DNA of 64,000 nt from contig SVEE01000001.1 in assembly GCA_015057525.1 (NCBI GenBank), positions 124,001-188,000 of the forward strand, given 5' to 3'. Of the stretch, positions 1-8,388 are shown piece by piece; position 1 is the stretch's first letter; every line of letters begins with the position of its first letter. The translations under genes were made by a program, and so were the position numbers. Below the pieces are notes generated by a model, which did no database searches, was not told where the DNA came from, and saw nothing but the letters and a program-made list of their open reading frames with translations. Origin of the DNA: Lachnospiraceae bacterium (GTDB taxonomy: Bacteria; Bacillota; Clostridia; Lachnospirales; Lachnospiraceae).

Positions 1-648
1 GCATCCCTCCCAAGTCCAGAGTCTGCCATTACAAATAAAGCAGGATTTGTGGTTAACACAATTATATTTATAGTAGCAATAGTGTTACTTATTACACATT
101 CAACAACAGGTCTTACAGTTTCTTGTATAGGTACAATTGTGGCTGTTGCAACTATTATTGCAGCTGGTAAGGATGCTATAACATTACTTAAAAAAGTGGA
201 CTATAAAACCCTAGTATTCTTTATAGGACTTTTTGTGGTTATTGGTGGTTTAGAAACAACTGGTGTGCTTGAAATTTTAGCAGGCTTTATTGGAAAAATA
301 AGTGGTGGAAATGTTATGGTGATGATAGCAATTATAATTTGGCTTTCGGCTATTGCCAGTGCATTTGTTGATAATATACCATTTGCAACAACAATGATTC
401 CTGTGATTAAGAGTCTTTCAGTAGCCTATGGTGTAGATTTATCTGTTCTTGCTTGGACTCTTGCCATGGGTACAGATATTGGAGGAAGTGCAACTCCAAT
501 AGGTGCATCAGCTAACGTTGTAGGAATATCTATTGCTTCAAGAGAGGGTTATATTATTAAGTGGGGAACCTACTGTAAGAAGATGGTTCCTGCTACATTG
601 ATTGTGGTGTTCATTTCAATGCTGATTATCTACTTTAGATACCTCTAA
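1..648 (+). CDS. SLC13/ArsB/NhaD-type membrane permease, C-terminal part (5' end outside window)
   Basis: The reading frame is open from base 1 and stops at 648, so this is the last ~215 residues of a longer transporter. The fragment is almost wholly hydrophobic, with about six membrane segments. It carries two marks of the ion-transporter superfamily that includes ArsB, NhaD and SLC13 permeases: a DNIPFATTMIPV stretch after an Ala-rich helix, and the re-entrant-type loop GTDIGGSATPIGASANVV. The family moves anions such as arsenite or dicarboxylates, or exchanges Na+/H+; the substrate cannot be read from this fragment. The GTG near base 49 is internal, not a start. Identity as a permease of this superfamily is firm, specificity unknown. 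Confidence 0.85.
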   Translation, partial: ASLPSPESAITNKAGFVVNTIIFIVAIVLLITHSTTGLTVSCIGTIVAVATIIAAGKDAITLLKKVDYKTLVFFIGLFVVIGGLETTGVLEILAGFIGKISGGNVMVMIAIIIWLSAIASAFVDNIPFATTMIPVIKSLSVAYGVDLSVLAWTLAMGTDIGGSATPIGASANVVGISIASREGYIIKWGTYCKKMVPATLIVVFISMLIIYFRYL

Positions 649-755
649 AAGTGGTCAAATACTACGTTAGTTATATGGTAAGAAAAAATAATATATGATA
701 TACTCTAACCGTGTTTTGAATTAAATTGAATGGACGATATAGAGAGGGGAATAAA

Positions 756-1439
756 ATGGGATTTAAACTAAAGGAGTCTGCTGAGGTAGAAACAAAGGAT
801 TACAATGTAGATGATGTGGTGGAAGATTACACAGCTATGAATGAGTACAACAACGCCATGAATGAGCTTGACAGGAAAATATTGGAAGCCAATATTCGTA
901 AAGATAAAATTGAAGATTACCGAAATTTATCTCATGTTGAGAAAACTAATAGGATACGAAGAGGTGTATGGAGTGGTGTAGGTCTAGGTTCTAGTAGAGA
1001 TTCTGGGATGGGCTTTATGTTTACCTATATAATATGTGGCATAATGGTAATTTGTGCTATGGTATTTTTCGGTAAGGCTATAGCTAAAAACAAGGAAAGC
1101 AAGCTTGATAGTGTTGAGGTTATAGGTGTTATAACCGATATGGACAGGGAAGAAAAACGCGTAAGAAGAAACGGCAGATATAGATGGGTTACTGAGTACA
1201 AATATACCTATGAGTGGGAAGATGAATATGGAGTGCTGGTTCAAGGAAGCAGAACCTATAGTAGTCCAACCTTCGTTGTGGGAGAGAATGTACGTATAAC
1301 AGTCATGGCTGATGATTATTCTGTTGAAATAGATTCACCGGAATCTGCTAAACGAAAGATGGGAGCTTATGCTTTTTCTGGAGTATTATTCCTGGGACTT
1401 GCGGTATTTATGTTTGTTAGGCAAAAGAAAAATGAATAA
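756..1439 (+). CDS. DUF3592-type membrane protein
   Basis: The 227-residue product is read from ATG 756, which sits behind a strong AGAGGGGA site; the in-frame start further upstream has none. An acidic, probably cytoplasmic N-terminus (~85 residues) with heptad-like charged helices leads to a first membrane helix (about residues 90-112). A beta-rich soluble segment follows, containing the DUF3592-like pattern (VIGVITDM, YTYEWEDEYG, VGENVRITV), and then a C-terminal helix (about 205-224) ending in RQKKNE. DUF3592 proteins have no assigned biochemical role. The gene stands alone and is followed by strong hairpins, so it is probably monocistronic. Confidence 0.7.
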   Translation: MGFKLKESAEVETKDYNVDDVVEDYTAMNEYNNAMNELDRKILEANIRKDKIEDYRNLSHVEKTNRIRRGVWSGVGLGSSRDSGMGFMFTYIICGIMVICAMVFFGKAIAKNKESKLDSVEVIGVITDMDREEKRVRRNGRYRWVTEYKYTYEWEDEYGVLVQGSRTYSSPTFVVGENVRITVMADDYSVEIDSPESAKRKMGAYAFSGVLFLGLAVFMFVRQKKNE

Positions 1440-1471
1440 TCTTTGCTGACATTTGGAGCCGCTTTTGGTGA

Positions 1472-1508
1472 AAAGATATAATGAAATATAATTGAAAATT
1501 ATATCTTT
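1472..1508. terminator. AT-rich hairpin downstream of the DUF3592 gene
   Basis: An 11-bp perfect stem (AAAGATATAAT / ATTATATCTTT) with a 15-nt loop lies just past the stop codon. It has no T-run, so termination here would be weak; it may act together with the stronger hairpin that follows. Confidence 0.4.
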
Positions 1509-1518
1509 GGGTTTATAG

Positions 1519-1582
1519 AAAAAAAGTTGTACTCAGTACCCAACTTATATAGATAAGCAGGGTATTGAGTACAACTTTTTTT
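1519..1582. terminator. Strong bidirectional Rho-independent terminator
   Basis: A long stem pairs AAAAAAAGTTGTACTCAGTACC with its near-complement ending in seven Ts; the A-run on the other side lets it work in both directions. It closes the transcript of the DUF3592 gene. Its right arm is also the left end of a dispersed repeat seen again near 13.4 kb. Confidence 0.85.
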
Positions 1583-1680
1583 ATGTAGACCCAATTTTTG
1601 TTGCAATAGTTTACATAAAATCAAATTATTGTTATGAAATGGGTATGGAAAGAAACATATTCGCTATAGACCCTATGATG
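1560..1680 (+). repeat. Dispersed intergenic repeat, copy A (121 bp)
   Basis: This block aligns without gaps for its first ~60 bases, and over the same total length, with 13424-13544. Shared anchors are GGGTATTG, ACAACTTTTTTT, ACCC, GTTTACATAA, a second GGGT and a closing CTA-GA-CC. Both copies lie in gene-free spacers and can fold on their GGGT/ACCC pairs. It contains no coding frame. A bacterial intergenic repeat or small structured RNA is possible. Confidence 0.6.
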
Positions 1681-1681
1681 C

Positions 1682-1713
1682 AAAAATGATACAAAATGAT
1701 ACAAAAAAGATAC
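1682..1713 (+). repeat. Short direct repeats upstream of the lipoprotein array
   Basis: Three consecutive units of the type AAAATGATAC, with slight variation, stand about 110 bp before the first lipoprotein start. The position suits a regulator-binding site, but no regulator can be assigned. Confidence 0.4.
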
Positions 1714-1820
1714 TTTTTTATAGTAGCCTAATATAGGATATAAATATTTTTTTAGATAATTACTTTAGAAGTGTATAAATGATGAGATTTACTTTAACAA
1801 AGCATACGAGGAGGAATACC

Positions 1821-3215
1821 ATGAATATTAAGATATATAAGCTTACGCTTTTATTAGGTATAGTGATTTTATTGTCAGGATGTGGTGAAAGTAAGAAAGA
1901 AGTATCACAAGAAACTCCTTTATCTGAGATAGATGTAGATTTATCTATGACAATGATAAAAGATGATGTGGGAGCAGAGGATTACTGGTCTGAGAGCGTT
2001 AGCACAGATAACAATATTTCGATTGAGGCAGATGTTTTTATACCGGATGCAACATCTATGCAAATCGTACAGGCACAGGAGAGATATTTTTCACCAGAGG
2101 AAAAAGAAGAGATTATTAGATTGTTTACAGATGAGACAGTATATATATATTCTAGGGCGATTTCAGAGGATATGACTGTAAGTCAGTTAGAAGAGGAAAT
2201 CAAATGGTTTGAAGAATATATGGAGAGTGCAAGCGAATATGCATCTTCAGAAGAATTAAATACTATGGAGGAATATTTACAGGAACTTTATGGATATCTT
2301 GAGAATGCACCTACTGATTATAAGGTTGCTGAGGACTATATGGGACAGTGTTTTATCTCCCAATATGGTAACTATGATTATATTTTTTCTTTTGTGGGGG
2401 ATTCTGAGTTTCCTACTACGTCAGGGTTTGTTATGGAAATACAGGATTATAAAACACGATATGACGGTAAGGAGTACGAAAAGATTTCTTTTGATATCTC
2501 AAACAGATATTCATATACTGACAATATGTGTGAGATGACAGAAGAGGAAGCCTGCGAACAGGCTAAGAACATAGCCGACTCAATAGGTGAAGGAGATTTT
2601 AAAATTATAGAAGTATTTCCTCTGAGCTGTAAGGGCTGGACAGAGGACGTAATTATACCAGATGGTTGGGATGATGAATGGAATGAAGGATATGTAATCA
2701 CTTTATATAGGGAAATAAATGATATAGAGGTTGACGGAAGATTATGGGAAAATGCGAGACAGATGATGTTAAATAGTAGTGGGGTTGAAGAACTTACGGG
2801 AGAAGAAATAAAAGAAGATGAGTATTCGTTAAATTATGGCTATGAGAAATTTGTTATCGCAATAAATGATGATGGAATAGTAGAGCTTGAGTACAGTTCT
2901 CCATATATGATAGGAGAGCCAATATCTGAGGACACAGAGCTTCTTTCGTACAATAAAATACAGGATATTATCACAGAAGAGCTAGTTGCAAATCAAGATC
3001 TATATAAAAATGTTATATTTAATAAATTGGAATTAAAATATTATCCTGTAAGGTATGAGGATAATAATGAAAGCAACTATGCGATAATGCCTATATGGAT
3101 ACTGACGAAGGAAGATATATTTGATACCAAATGCTATGTTATGGTAAATGCAATAGATGGTGAAATTATAGACATAGCTAGCAATGAAAAGATTTTTGTT
3201 TATGATAAGCAGTAG
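1821..3215 (+). CDS. Secreted lipoprotein, first and most divergent of a four-member tandem family
   Basis: The start at ATG 1821 is fixed by GAGGAGGAA just before it. The signal peptide ends in the lipobox LSGC (lipidated Cys21), so the mature ~443-residue protein is tethered to the outer membrane face. An acidic linker follows, then a helical region rich in Glu and Tyr. The C-terminal ~150 residues resemble the other three array members: an LSYNKIQDI segment, a YPVRY...IMPIWIL strand pair and VNAIDGEII. The last motif recalls PepSY/YcdB-like secreted domains, but I do not recognise a named family with certainty. It is transcribed with the next gene, 12 bp away. Confidence 0.75.
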   Translation: MNIKIYKLTLLLGIVILLSGCGESKKEVSQETPLSEIDVDLSMTMIKDDVGAEDYWSESVSTDNNISIEADVFIPDATSMQIVQAQERYFSPEEKEEIIRLFTDETVYIYSRAISEDMTVSQLEEEIKWFEEYMESASEYASSEELNTMEEYLQELYGYLENAPTDYKVAEDYMGQCFISQYGNYDYIFSFVGDSEFPTTSGFVMEIQDYKTRYDGKEYEKISFDISNRYSYTDNMCEMTEEEACEQAKNIADSIGEGDFKIIEVFPLSCKGWTEDVIIPDGWDDEWNEGYVITLYREINDIEVDGRLWENARQMMLNSSGVEELTGEEIKEDEYSLNYGYEKFVIAINDDGIVELEYSSPYMIGEPISEDTELLSYNKIQDIITEELVANQDLYKNVIFNKLELKYYPVRYEDNNESNYAIMPIWILTKEDIFDTKCYVMVNAIDGEIIDIASNEKIFVYDKQ

Positions 3216-3227
3216 GAGGAATTGATT

Positions 3228-4565
3228 ATGAAGAAAAAATATATAACTGGTGTTGTATTAATGGTTCTTTGTGCAATGACAGGCTGTGGCTCAAAAAAGG
3301 AGACAACAACCGTAGCAACAGGAACAGATGCACTTGTACTTGAGGAGATTTCTTCTGAGGAGGAGATACCAGAGACAGTAAGTGAAGAGGTTAATGGGGA
3401 ATATGGAAGTGCAGTTATAGAGGCAGAGGTAAAGCTACCAGAAAAATATAATACTTGTAGTATTGTAGAGTTGGAGACAGATTTTTATGATGATCAGGAT
3501 ATTAAAGATATAGCAACACAGATTTTTGATGAGGGAAGCTATTTTCTTTATATGCCTTACAATAACGAACAGATTGCATTTTTGCAGGGAAAGCTTGCTG
3601 AACTTGCACCGCTTGCAACTGATCCTAAGGAAATAAGGCAGTTTGAGGAGGCTCAATTTATGTTAGAGTATAACTTGGTAAATTTGGCTGAGAAACATGA
3701 TGAAATAGACGGAGAGATAAAGTTTTATAATGTTTCAGAGGATGGTATAGGTGAGGAATGTACATGTAATATATTTGGTACAATTGATGGCATAAATTAT
3801 TTCCTTAGCTTTACTAAATCTGAGGAAGAGTATTGCTTTATGGAACTTAAGAAATGGCGTGATGTGTCACATTCATATATGGATATTGGCGATGAGTGCT
3901 TTGATGTGAGGTTATCAGGAAATGCTTGTACATACTCAATAGAGGAGGCAGAAGAGCTGGCTCTTGAATATGTAAAAGGTCTAGGTTATGAAGATTTTGG
4001 TGTAGTACGAACATATAATGCTATATGTGATACAACCTATGATGGTGAAACAAATATTGTAGAAGGTTATAATGTTTATTTGGGAAGAACATATAATAGC
4101 TTTAATGTTCCCATGTCTTATGAAAATTATAATGAGATGTATAATTTAGTATATTGGGATGTGACGCAAAACGCAAATCAACGACGTATTTCAGAAGACA
4201 TCATAGAATTTGTTAAAGTTTACGTTGATAGTAATGGTGTAAATGTAGTTCAAATAAATAATCCTATGAAAGTGTCGGGGATTTTATCTGAGAATACAAC
4301 GATGCTTTCCTTTGATACGGTACACGAGGTAGCGAAAGATACCATGAAAACCATTGTTGATGAATGGCAATATACAGAGTACGTAGATAGTATTGAGTTG
4401 GGATACGATTATATTATGGAAGAAGGTAAAATAGTTCTTATTCCGGTATGGTATTACTATTCTGGTGAGGATCAGACATCTAACTATCCTTTTAGATGGA
4501 TTTTTGTTGAAATAAATGCTATTGATGGAAGTGTAGTATATAGCCAGATTTCGGATCTTGAATAG
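3228..4565 (+). CDS. Secreted lipoprotein, second member of the tandem family
   Basis: ATG 3228 lies 8 bp after AGTAGGAGG; the TTG two codons earlier is too close to that site. The signal peptide ends in MTGC (Cys20). A Thr-rich tether carries the array signature TDALVLEE. The first mature domain includes FDEGSYFLYMPYNNEQI, and the C-terminal domain ends with PVWYYY and VEINAIDGSVVYS. It is about 30-40% identical by eye to the next two members. The role is unknown; arrays of surface lipoproteins beside a two-component system often have envelope-sensing or substrate-binding functions, which is only an inference here. Confidence 0.75.
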   Translation: MKKKYITGVVLMVLCAMTGCGSKKETTTVATGTDALVLEEISSEEEIPETVSEEVNGEYGSAVIEAEVKLPEKYNTCSIVELETDFYDDQDIKDIATQIFDEGSYFLYMPYNNEQIAFLQGKLAELAPLATDPKEIRQFEEAQFMLEYNLVNLAEKHDEIDGEIKFYNVSEDGIGEECTCNIFGTIDGINYFLSFTKSEEEYCFMELKKWRDVSHSYMDIGDECFDVRLSGNACTYSIEEAEELALEYVKGLGYEDFGVVRTYNAICDTTYDGETNIVEGYNVYLGRTYNSFNVPMSYENYNEMYNLVYWDVTQNANQRRISEDIIEFVKVYVDSNGVNVVQINNPMKVSGILSENTTMLSFDTVHEVAKDTMKTIVDEWQYTEYVDSIELGYDYIMEEGKIVLIPVWYYYSGEDQTSNYPFRWIFVEINAIDGSVVYSQISDLE

Positions 4566-4570
4566 TGTAG

Positions 4571-4741
4571 AATACAAGTGAGGGTTATGATGGTAGCTGG
4601 CATTTTGACGAAAATGGAAATTCACAGAGGGACTCAGGCTCTGAATATACAAGGACATTTGCATATAAACACATTTGTATTGAAATAAACGCTTTGGATG
4701 GTACAGTAATAGAAGGTCTTATAAATGCATATGCATTTTAA
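4571..4741 (+). pseudogene. C-terminal remnant of a fifth lipoprotein paralog
   Basis: A 56-codon frame without a start codon opens right after the stop of the preceding gene and ends at TAA 4739-4741. Its translation ends with ICIEINALDGTVIEGL, which matches the family C-terminus (VEINAIDGSVVYS and LQLNAMDGSVVYS). It also keeps a SEYTRTFAYKH segment equivalent to TSRYAYENC in the next gene. The body and signal peptide are gone, so a recombination deletion within the array probably left this tail behind. Confidence 0.75.
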
Positions 4742-4764
4742 ATATTAAAAAAGGAGAAATAAAA

Positions 4765-6171
4765 ATGGGAAAACAATTTAAGAAGAAAGTATGTATGGTA
4801 GCTATGGGGATGCTACTTTTGGGATTAACCGGATGTGGTGAAGAGAAGACTACGACTACAGAATCTTCGTCAACAGATGCTACATCGACAGATGCTTTAG
4901 TTTTAGAGGAAGTATCAGAGGAAGAAGGCATAGTTGAAAATGTAGTGTATGAGTCTACAGGAAGTAAGGGTGGAGTAAATATCAATGCAGAGGTTGTTAT
5001 TCCGGAAAAAAACGATGAATGTTTGCTTTATAGCTTAGAGAAAGATAACTTCGATGATGATGATGTAAAGACAATGGTAGAAAGTATATTTGATGAAGAA
5101 AGCTACTTTCTTTATATGCCTTATACATCAGCACAGATAAATTTCTTACGTGATAAACTTACAGCTTTAGTACCTTATGCTCAAAATGAAGATGAAGAAC
5201 AGGAGTTTTCTACTGCATTATATGAATTGGATTTCCATGAAGAAAATTTGAAAAGTGGTGCACCGGATATTGAGGGTGAAATAAAATTTTATGATATGTC
5301 TGAATACACAGATTATGAAGATCTAAATGAATATCAATGTAATGTTTTTGGAACTATTGATGGAAATTACGCAATGGTAAACTTTTCTAAGAACGATTAC
5401 AACTGTCAGATGAAGCTTGTGTTGTTTGGATTTAAAACTAAAACTATGCAAAATACAGGTTCGGATTCGTATGACGTGAAAGCAACAGGAAATGCTTGTG
5501 GTTATACTATTAGTGAGGCTGAGGACATCGCAGCAGAATATATCTCTAGTTTGGGTTATGAGAACATGAGAGCAGTTAAATCCTTCGATGTTTTACTAAG
5601 CTCTGTGGTAGCCGAAAGCACATATGTAGATGAGAATGGGGAAGAGATGCCTAACTATGTGCAGGTAGAGAATCCAAACGGATATAATGTATATTTTGCA
5701 AGAGGATATGAAGGCTACACAGTGACTTATGATTCATTGCAGTTTAAGAGTATGTATGGAGCCATTTATTTTGATGAGAATGGTGAAAATGGTCAAAATC
5801 CCAGCGCTGTTACAGGAAGTGAATTTATAAGAGTATATGTTTCTGATTATGGTGTTACAGAGGTGGAAATTTGTAATCCTATGATGGAGAAAGAACTTAT
5901 AACTGACGAGGTAGTATTACTTGAATTTAATGCTATAAATCAAATTGCTATAGATTATTTTGAAGCCTTGAGTCAGGAGTATATGGATGTTTGGTATGTT
6001 GATAAAATCGAACTTGGGTATAGCATAATTGAGGATGCAGGTGAGTTTGCAATTATACCTACATGGAGCTACATTGCTAAAGTAGACCCTACAAGCAGAT
6101 ATGCGTATGAAAATTGTTACCTTCAGCTTAATGCCATGGATGGAAGTGTGGTTTATAGTATTTTAGAATAA
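4765..6171 (+). CDS. Secreted lipoprotein, third member of the tandem family
   Basis: ATG 4765 follows AAAAAAGGAG. The signal peptide ends at LTGC (Cys24), followed by a Thr/Ser tether (TTTTESSSTDATSTDALVLEE) and the family domains: DDDDVKTMVESIFDEESYFL near residue 105, LNEYQCNVFGTIDG near 185, and the C-terminal IIPTWSYIA and LQLNAMDGSVVYS. It is closest to the fourth member, with which it shares long identical stretches, suggesting recent duplication. Ligand and function are unknown. The spacing to neighbours fits one transcript for the whole array. Confidence 0.75.
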   Translation: MGKQFKKKVCMVAMGMLLLGLTGCGEEKTTTTESSSTDATSTDALVLEEVSEEEGIVENVVYESTGSKGGVNINAEVVIPEKNDECLLYSLEKDNFDDDDVKTMVESIFDEESYFLYMPYTSAQINFLRDKLTALVPYAQNEDEEQEFSTALYELDFHEENLKSGAPDIEGEIKFYDMSEYTDYEDLNEYQCNVFGTIDGNYAMVNFSKNDYNCQMKLVLFGFKTKTMQNTGSDSYDVKATGNACGYTISEAEDIAAEYISSLGYENMRAVKSFDVLLSSVVAESTYVDENGEEMPNYVQVENPNGYNVYFARGYEGYTVTYDSLQFKSMYGAIYFDENGENGQNPSAVTGSEFIRVYVSDYGVTEVEICNPMMEKELITDEVVLLEFNAINQIAIDYFEALSQEYMDVWYVDKIELGYSIIEDAGEFAIIPTWSYIAKVDPTSRYAYENCYLQLNAMDGSVVYSILE

Positions 6172-6225
6172 ATGTAAACAAAAGGTGATATTAAATGCTT
6201 TAAGTATAAAGAATTGGTGGAAGTA

Positions 6226-7614
6226 ATGAGAAAGAAATTATTTAAGATAATTAATGCATTGGCTGTTGTTATGCTCGTTGTTTTTATATCTTCCGGCTGT
6301 GGTGATGAAAACAAAAAAACTACAGTGGTATCAGGAGATGATGCGTTTGCTTTGGAAGAGATTCCTGAAGAAGAGAAAATAATGGGAAATGTCGTTTATG
6401 AATCCACAGGAAACAGTGGCTCTGTAAGTATAGATGCAACAGTTATTACTCCTGAGAAAATAGAGGATTGTTCTGTTTATAGTCTTGAGTTCGACTTTTT
6501 TGATGACGATGATGTAAAAACATTAGTAGAAAATATATTTGATGAGGGCAGTTATTTTCTGTATATGCCATACACATCAGAGCAGATAAATTTAATAAGA
6601 GAAAAACTTACAGCTATGGCACCTTATGCTAAAACACCTGATGAAACTCAGGCTTTTACAGATGCATTATATAATCTGGATTATAGAGAGGAAAATCTTA
6701 AGTCAGGTGCTCCTGAAATGGATGGCGAGATAAAGTTTTACAATATTGCTGAGTATACAGAATATGAGGATTTAAATGAATATCAATGTAATGTTTTTGG
6801 GACTATAGATGGAAAAAATGCGGTTGTATATTTTTCCAAGGATGATTACAACTGTCAGATGCGACTTTCATTGTTCGGTTATATAAACAGAACTGTTGCC
6901 AATTCGGGTGACGAGTCATATGATATAAGAGCATATGGAAATGTTTGTGGCTATACCATGAGTGAAGCGGAGGATATTGCAAAAGATTTTGTTGTTAGTA
7001 TGGGATATGAAAATATGTCTGTTGCAAAAAGCTATAATACAATTTTATATTCTATGGAAAATCAATCTTACACCAATGAAGCTGGAGAAGAAATTGAAAC
7101 CTACGTTCAGGTAAACGAAGTAAATGGTTATAATATATATTTTTCTAGAAGTTATGGGACTTATAATGTTGCATATGATGGTAGCCATTTTCAGAGTATG
7201 TATGGCACATGTTATTTTGATGAAAATGGAGAGAATCCATATAAGGTTGTAGGTCATGAATTTATAAGAGTTTATGTCTCTGATGATGGGGTTACAGATG
7301 TGGAATTTTGTAATCCTATGAGGGAAATAGAGCTTTTAGCTGATGATGTTGTACTACTGGATTTCGAGTCAATAAATCAGATTGCAATAGAAAAATTAGA
7401 TTCCATGGCTGATGAATATAAGGACGAATTTAAAATCGATGAAATAAAACTAGGATATAGTATAATCGAGGAAGATGGTAAATATGCGATAATACCAACA
7501 TGGAGTTATATGAAACATTCAGATGCAACATCAACAACTGCCCATGTGATAAATTATATTAGTCTGAATGCAATAGATGGAAGTGAGGTATGGTGTATCA
7601 CCGATCCAATGTAA
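6226..7614 (+). CDS. Secreted lipoprotein, fourth member of the tandem family
   Basis: ATG 6226 is preceded by GGTGGAAG; in-frame TTG and GTG codons just upstream are less well placed. The lipobox is SSGC (Cys25). The tether DDAFALEEIPEEE is a degenerate form of the TDALVLEE motif. The remainder follows the third member almost block by block (FDEGSYFLYMPYTSEQI, LNEYQCNVFGTIDGK, VNEVNGYNIYFSRSYG, IIPTWSYMK, LNAIDGSEVW). It is the last gene of the array, about 100 bp upstream of the response regulator. That gap includes a possible promoter, so the regulator may be transcribed separately. Confidence 0.75.
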   Translation: MRKKLFKIINALAVVMLVVFISSGCGDENKKTTVVSGDDAFALEEIPEEEKIMGNVVYESTGNSGSVSIDATVITPEKIEDCSVYSLEFDFFDDDDVKTLVENIFDEGSYFLYMPYTSEQINLIREKLTAMAPYAKTPDETQAFTDALYNLDYREENLKSGAPEMDGEIKFYNIAEYTEYEDLNEYQCNVFGTIDGKNAVVYFSKDDYNCQMRLSLFGYINRTVANSGDESYDIRAYGNVCGYTMSEAEDIAKDFVVSMGYENMSVAKSYNTILYSMENQSYTNEAGEEIETYVQVNEVNGYNIYFSRSYGTYNVAYDGSHFQSMYGTCYFDENGENPYKVVGHEFIRVYVSDDGVTDVEFCNPMREIELLADDVVLLDFESINQIAIEKLDSMADEYKDEFKIDEIKLGYSIIEEDGKYAIIPTWSYMKHSDATSTTAHVINYISLNAIDGSEVWCITDPM

Positions 7615-7646
7615 ACAAATGTTGATTTTTAATTGAGGTTAAGTTG
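7614..7646 (+). promoter_or_regulatory. 33-bp motif shared with the PlsC-operon upstream region, copy 1
   Basis: This segment matches 9738-9770 at 29 of 33 positions, including AACAAATGTTGA, TTTAATTGA and AGTTG. It contains TTGA-type direct repeats like those bound by OmpR-family regulators. It lies directly before the response regulator gene, and the second copy directly before the lipid cassette. A shared binding site for that regulator is plausible but untested. Confidence 0.5.
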
Positions 7647-7671
7647 TTTTTTTCGCTGTATGTTATATAAT
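7644..7671 (+). promoter_or_regulatory. Predicted promoter of the two-component operon
   Basis: TTGTTT (7644-7649) and TATAAT (7666-7671) are separated by 16 bp, and the start codon follows about 45 bp later. The -35 box overlaps the end of the 33-bp shared motif, as expected for a regulated promoter. Confidence 0.45.
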
Positions 7672-7716
7672 ATTATAGTATAATTTGTGGATTTTCCGTG
7701 GATTTGGAGGAAGACA

Positions 7717-8388
7717 ATGTTTCAGATACTTATAGCAGAGGATGACAGCGAATTAAGACAGCTTTTCGCCAGAGTACTTACTAAGAATGGATATGCGGTA
7801 ACAGGCGTTGCCAATGGAAAAGAGGCCTTAGACGCTGTATATAATGGATATTATGACATGATTATATCAGATATAATGATGCCTGAGATGGATGGTTACG
7901 AGCTGGTTTCTAATTTGAGAGAGGCAGGAAATACTATGCCTGTGCTCATGATAACCGCTAAGGGCGAGTATGATGACATGCGACAGGGATTTTTGTCTGG
8001 TACAGATGATTACATGGTAAAGCCTGTAAATGTTAATGAGATGGTGCTTAGAGTTGGTGCATTACTAAGACGTGCTCAGATGATAAGTGAGAGGCGACAG
8101 GTTATAGGTGATACCGTACTTGAGTGTGATTCCCTTACAGTGATTTCTAATGGGGAAAAGGTGGTGTTACCACAGAAGGAATTTATGCTTCTTTACAAGA
8201 TGGTTTCCTTCCCGGGAAAGATTTTCACTAGGCAGCAGCTTATGGATGATATATGGGGTTACGAATCAGATACAGATACCCACACAATAGATGTACATAT
8301 TGGCCGTCTTCGTGAGAAATATGGTGACAACAAGGATTTTAAGATTGTTACCATGAGAGGCGTAGGCTACAAGGTGGTTAAGCTATGA
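7717..8388 (+). CDS. OmpR/PhoB-family response regulator
   Basis: ATG 7717 follows GGAGGAAG, giving 223 residues. The N-terminal receiver has the acidic pair (AEDD, residues 7-10), phospho-acceptor Asp52 in SDIMMPEMDG, Thr80 and Lys102 in MVKP. The C-terminal winged helix has the usual pattern: LPQKEFMLLYKMV, WGYESDTDTHTIDVHIGRLREK and TMRGVGYKV. Phosphorylation by the overlapping kinase should turn on DNA binding to direct repeats. Targets probably include its own promoter and the lipid cassette (shared 33-bp motif); control of the upstream lipoprotein array is a further guess. All key residues are intact. Confidence 0.93.
   Translation: MFQILIAEDDSELRQLFARVLTKNGYAVTGVANGKEALDAVYNGYYDMIISDIMMPEMDGYELVSNLREAGNTMPVLMITAKGEYDDMRQGFLSGTDDYMVKPVNVNEMVLRVGALLRRAQMISERRQVIGDTVLECDSLTVISNGEKVVLPQKEFMLLYKMVSFPGKIFTRQQLMDDIWGYESDTDTHTIDVHIGRLREKYGDNKDFKIVTMRGVGYKVVKL

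Noticed and set aside
984-1244. Minus-strand frame opposite the DUF3592 gene
   Set aside because: Overlaps a well-supported plus-strand gene and has no ribosome site or family match.
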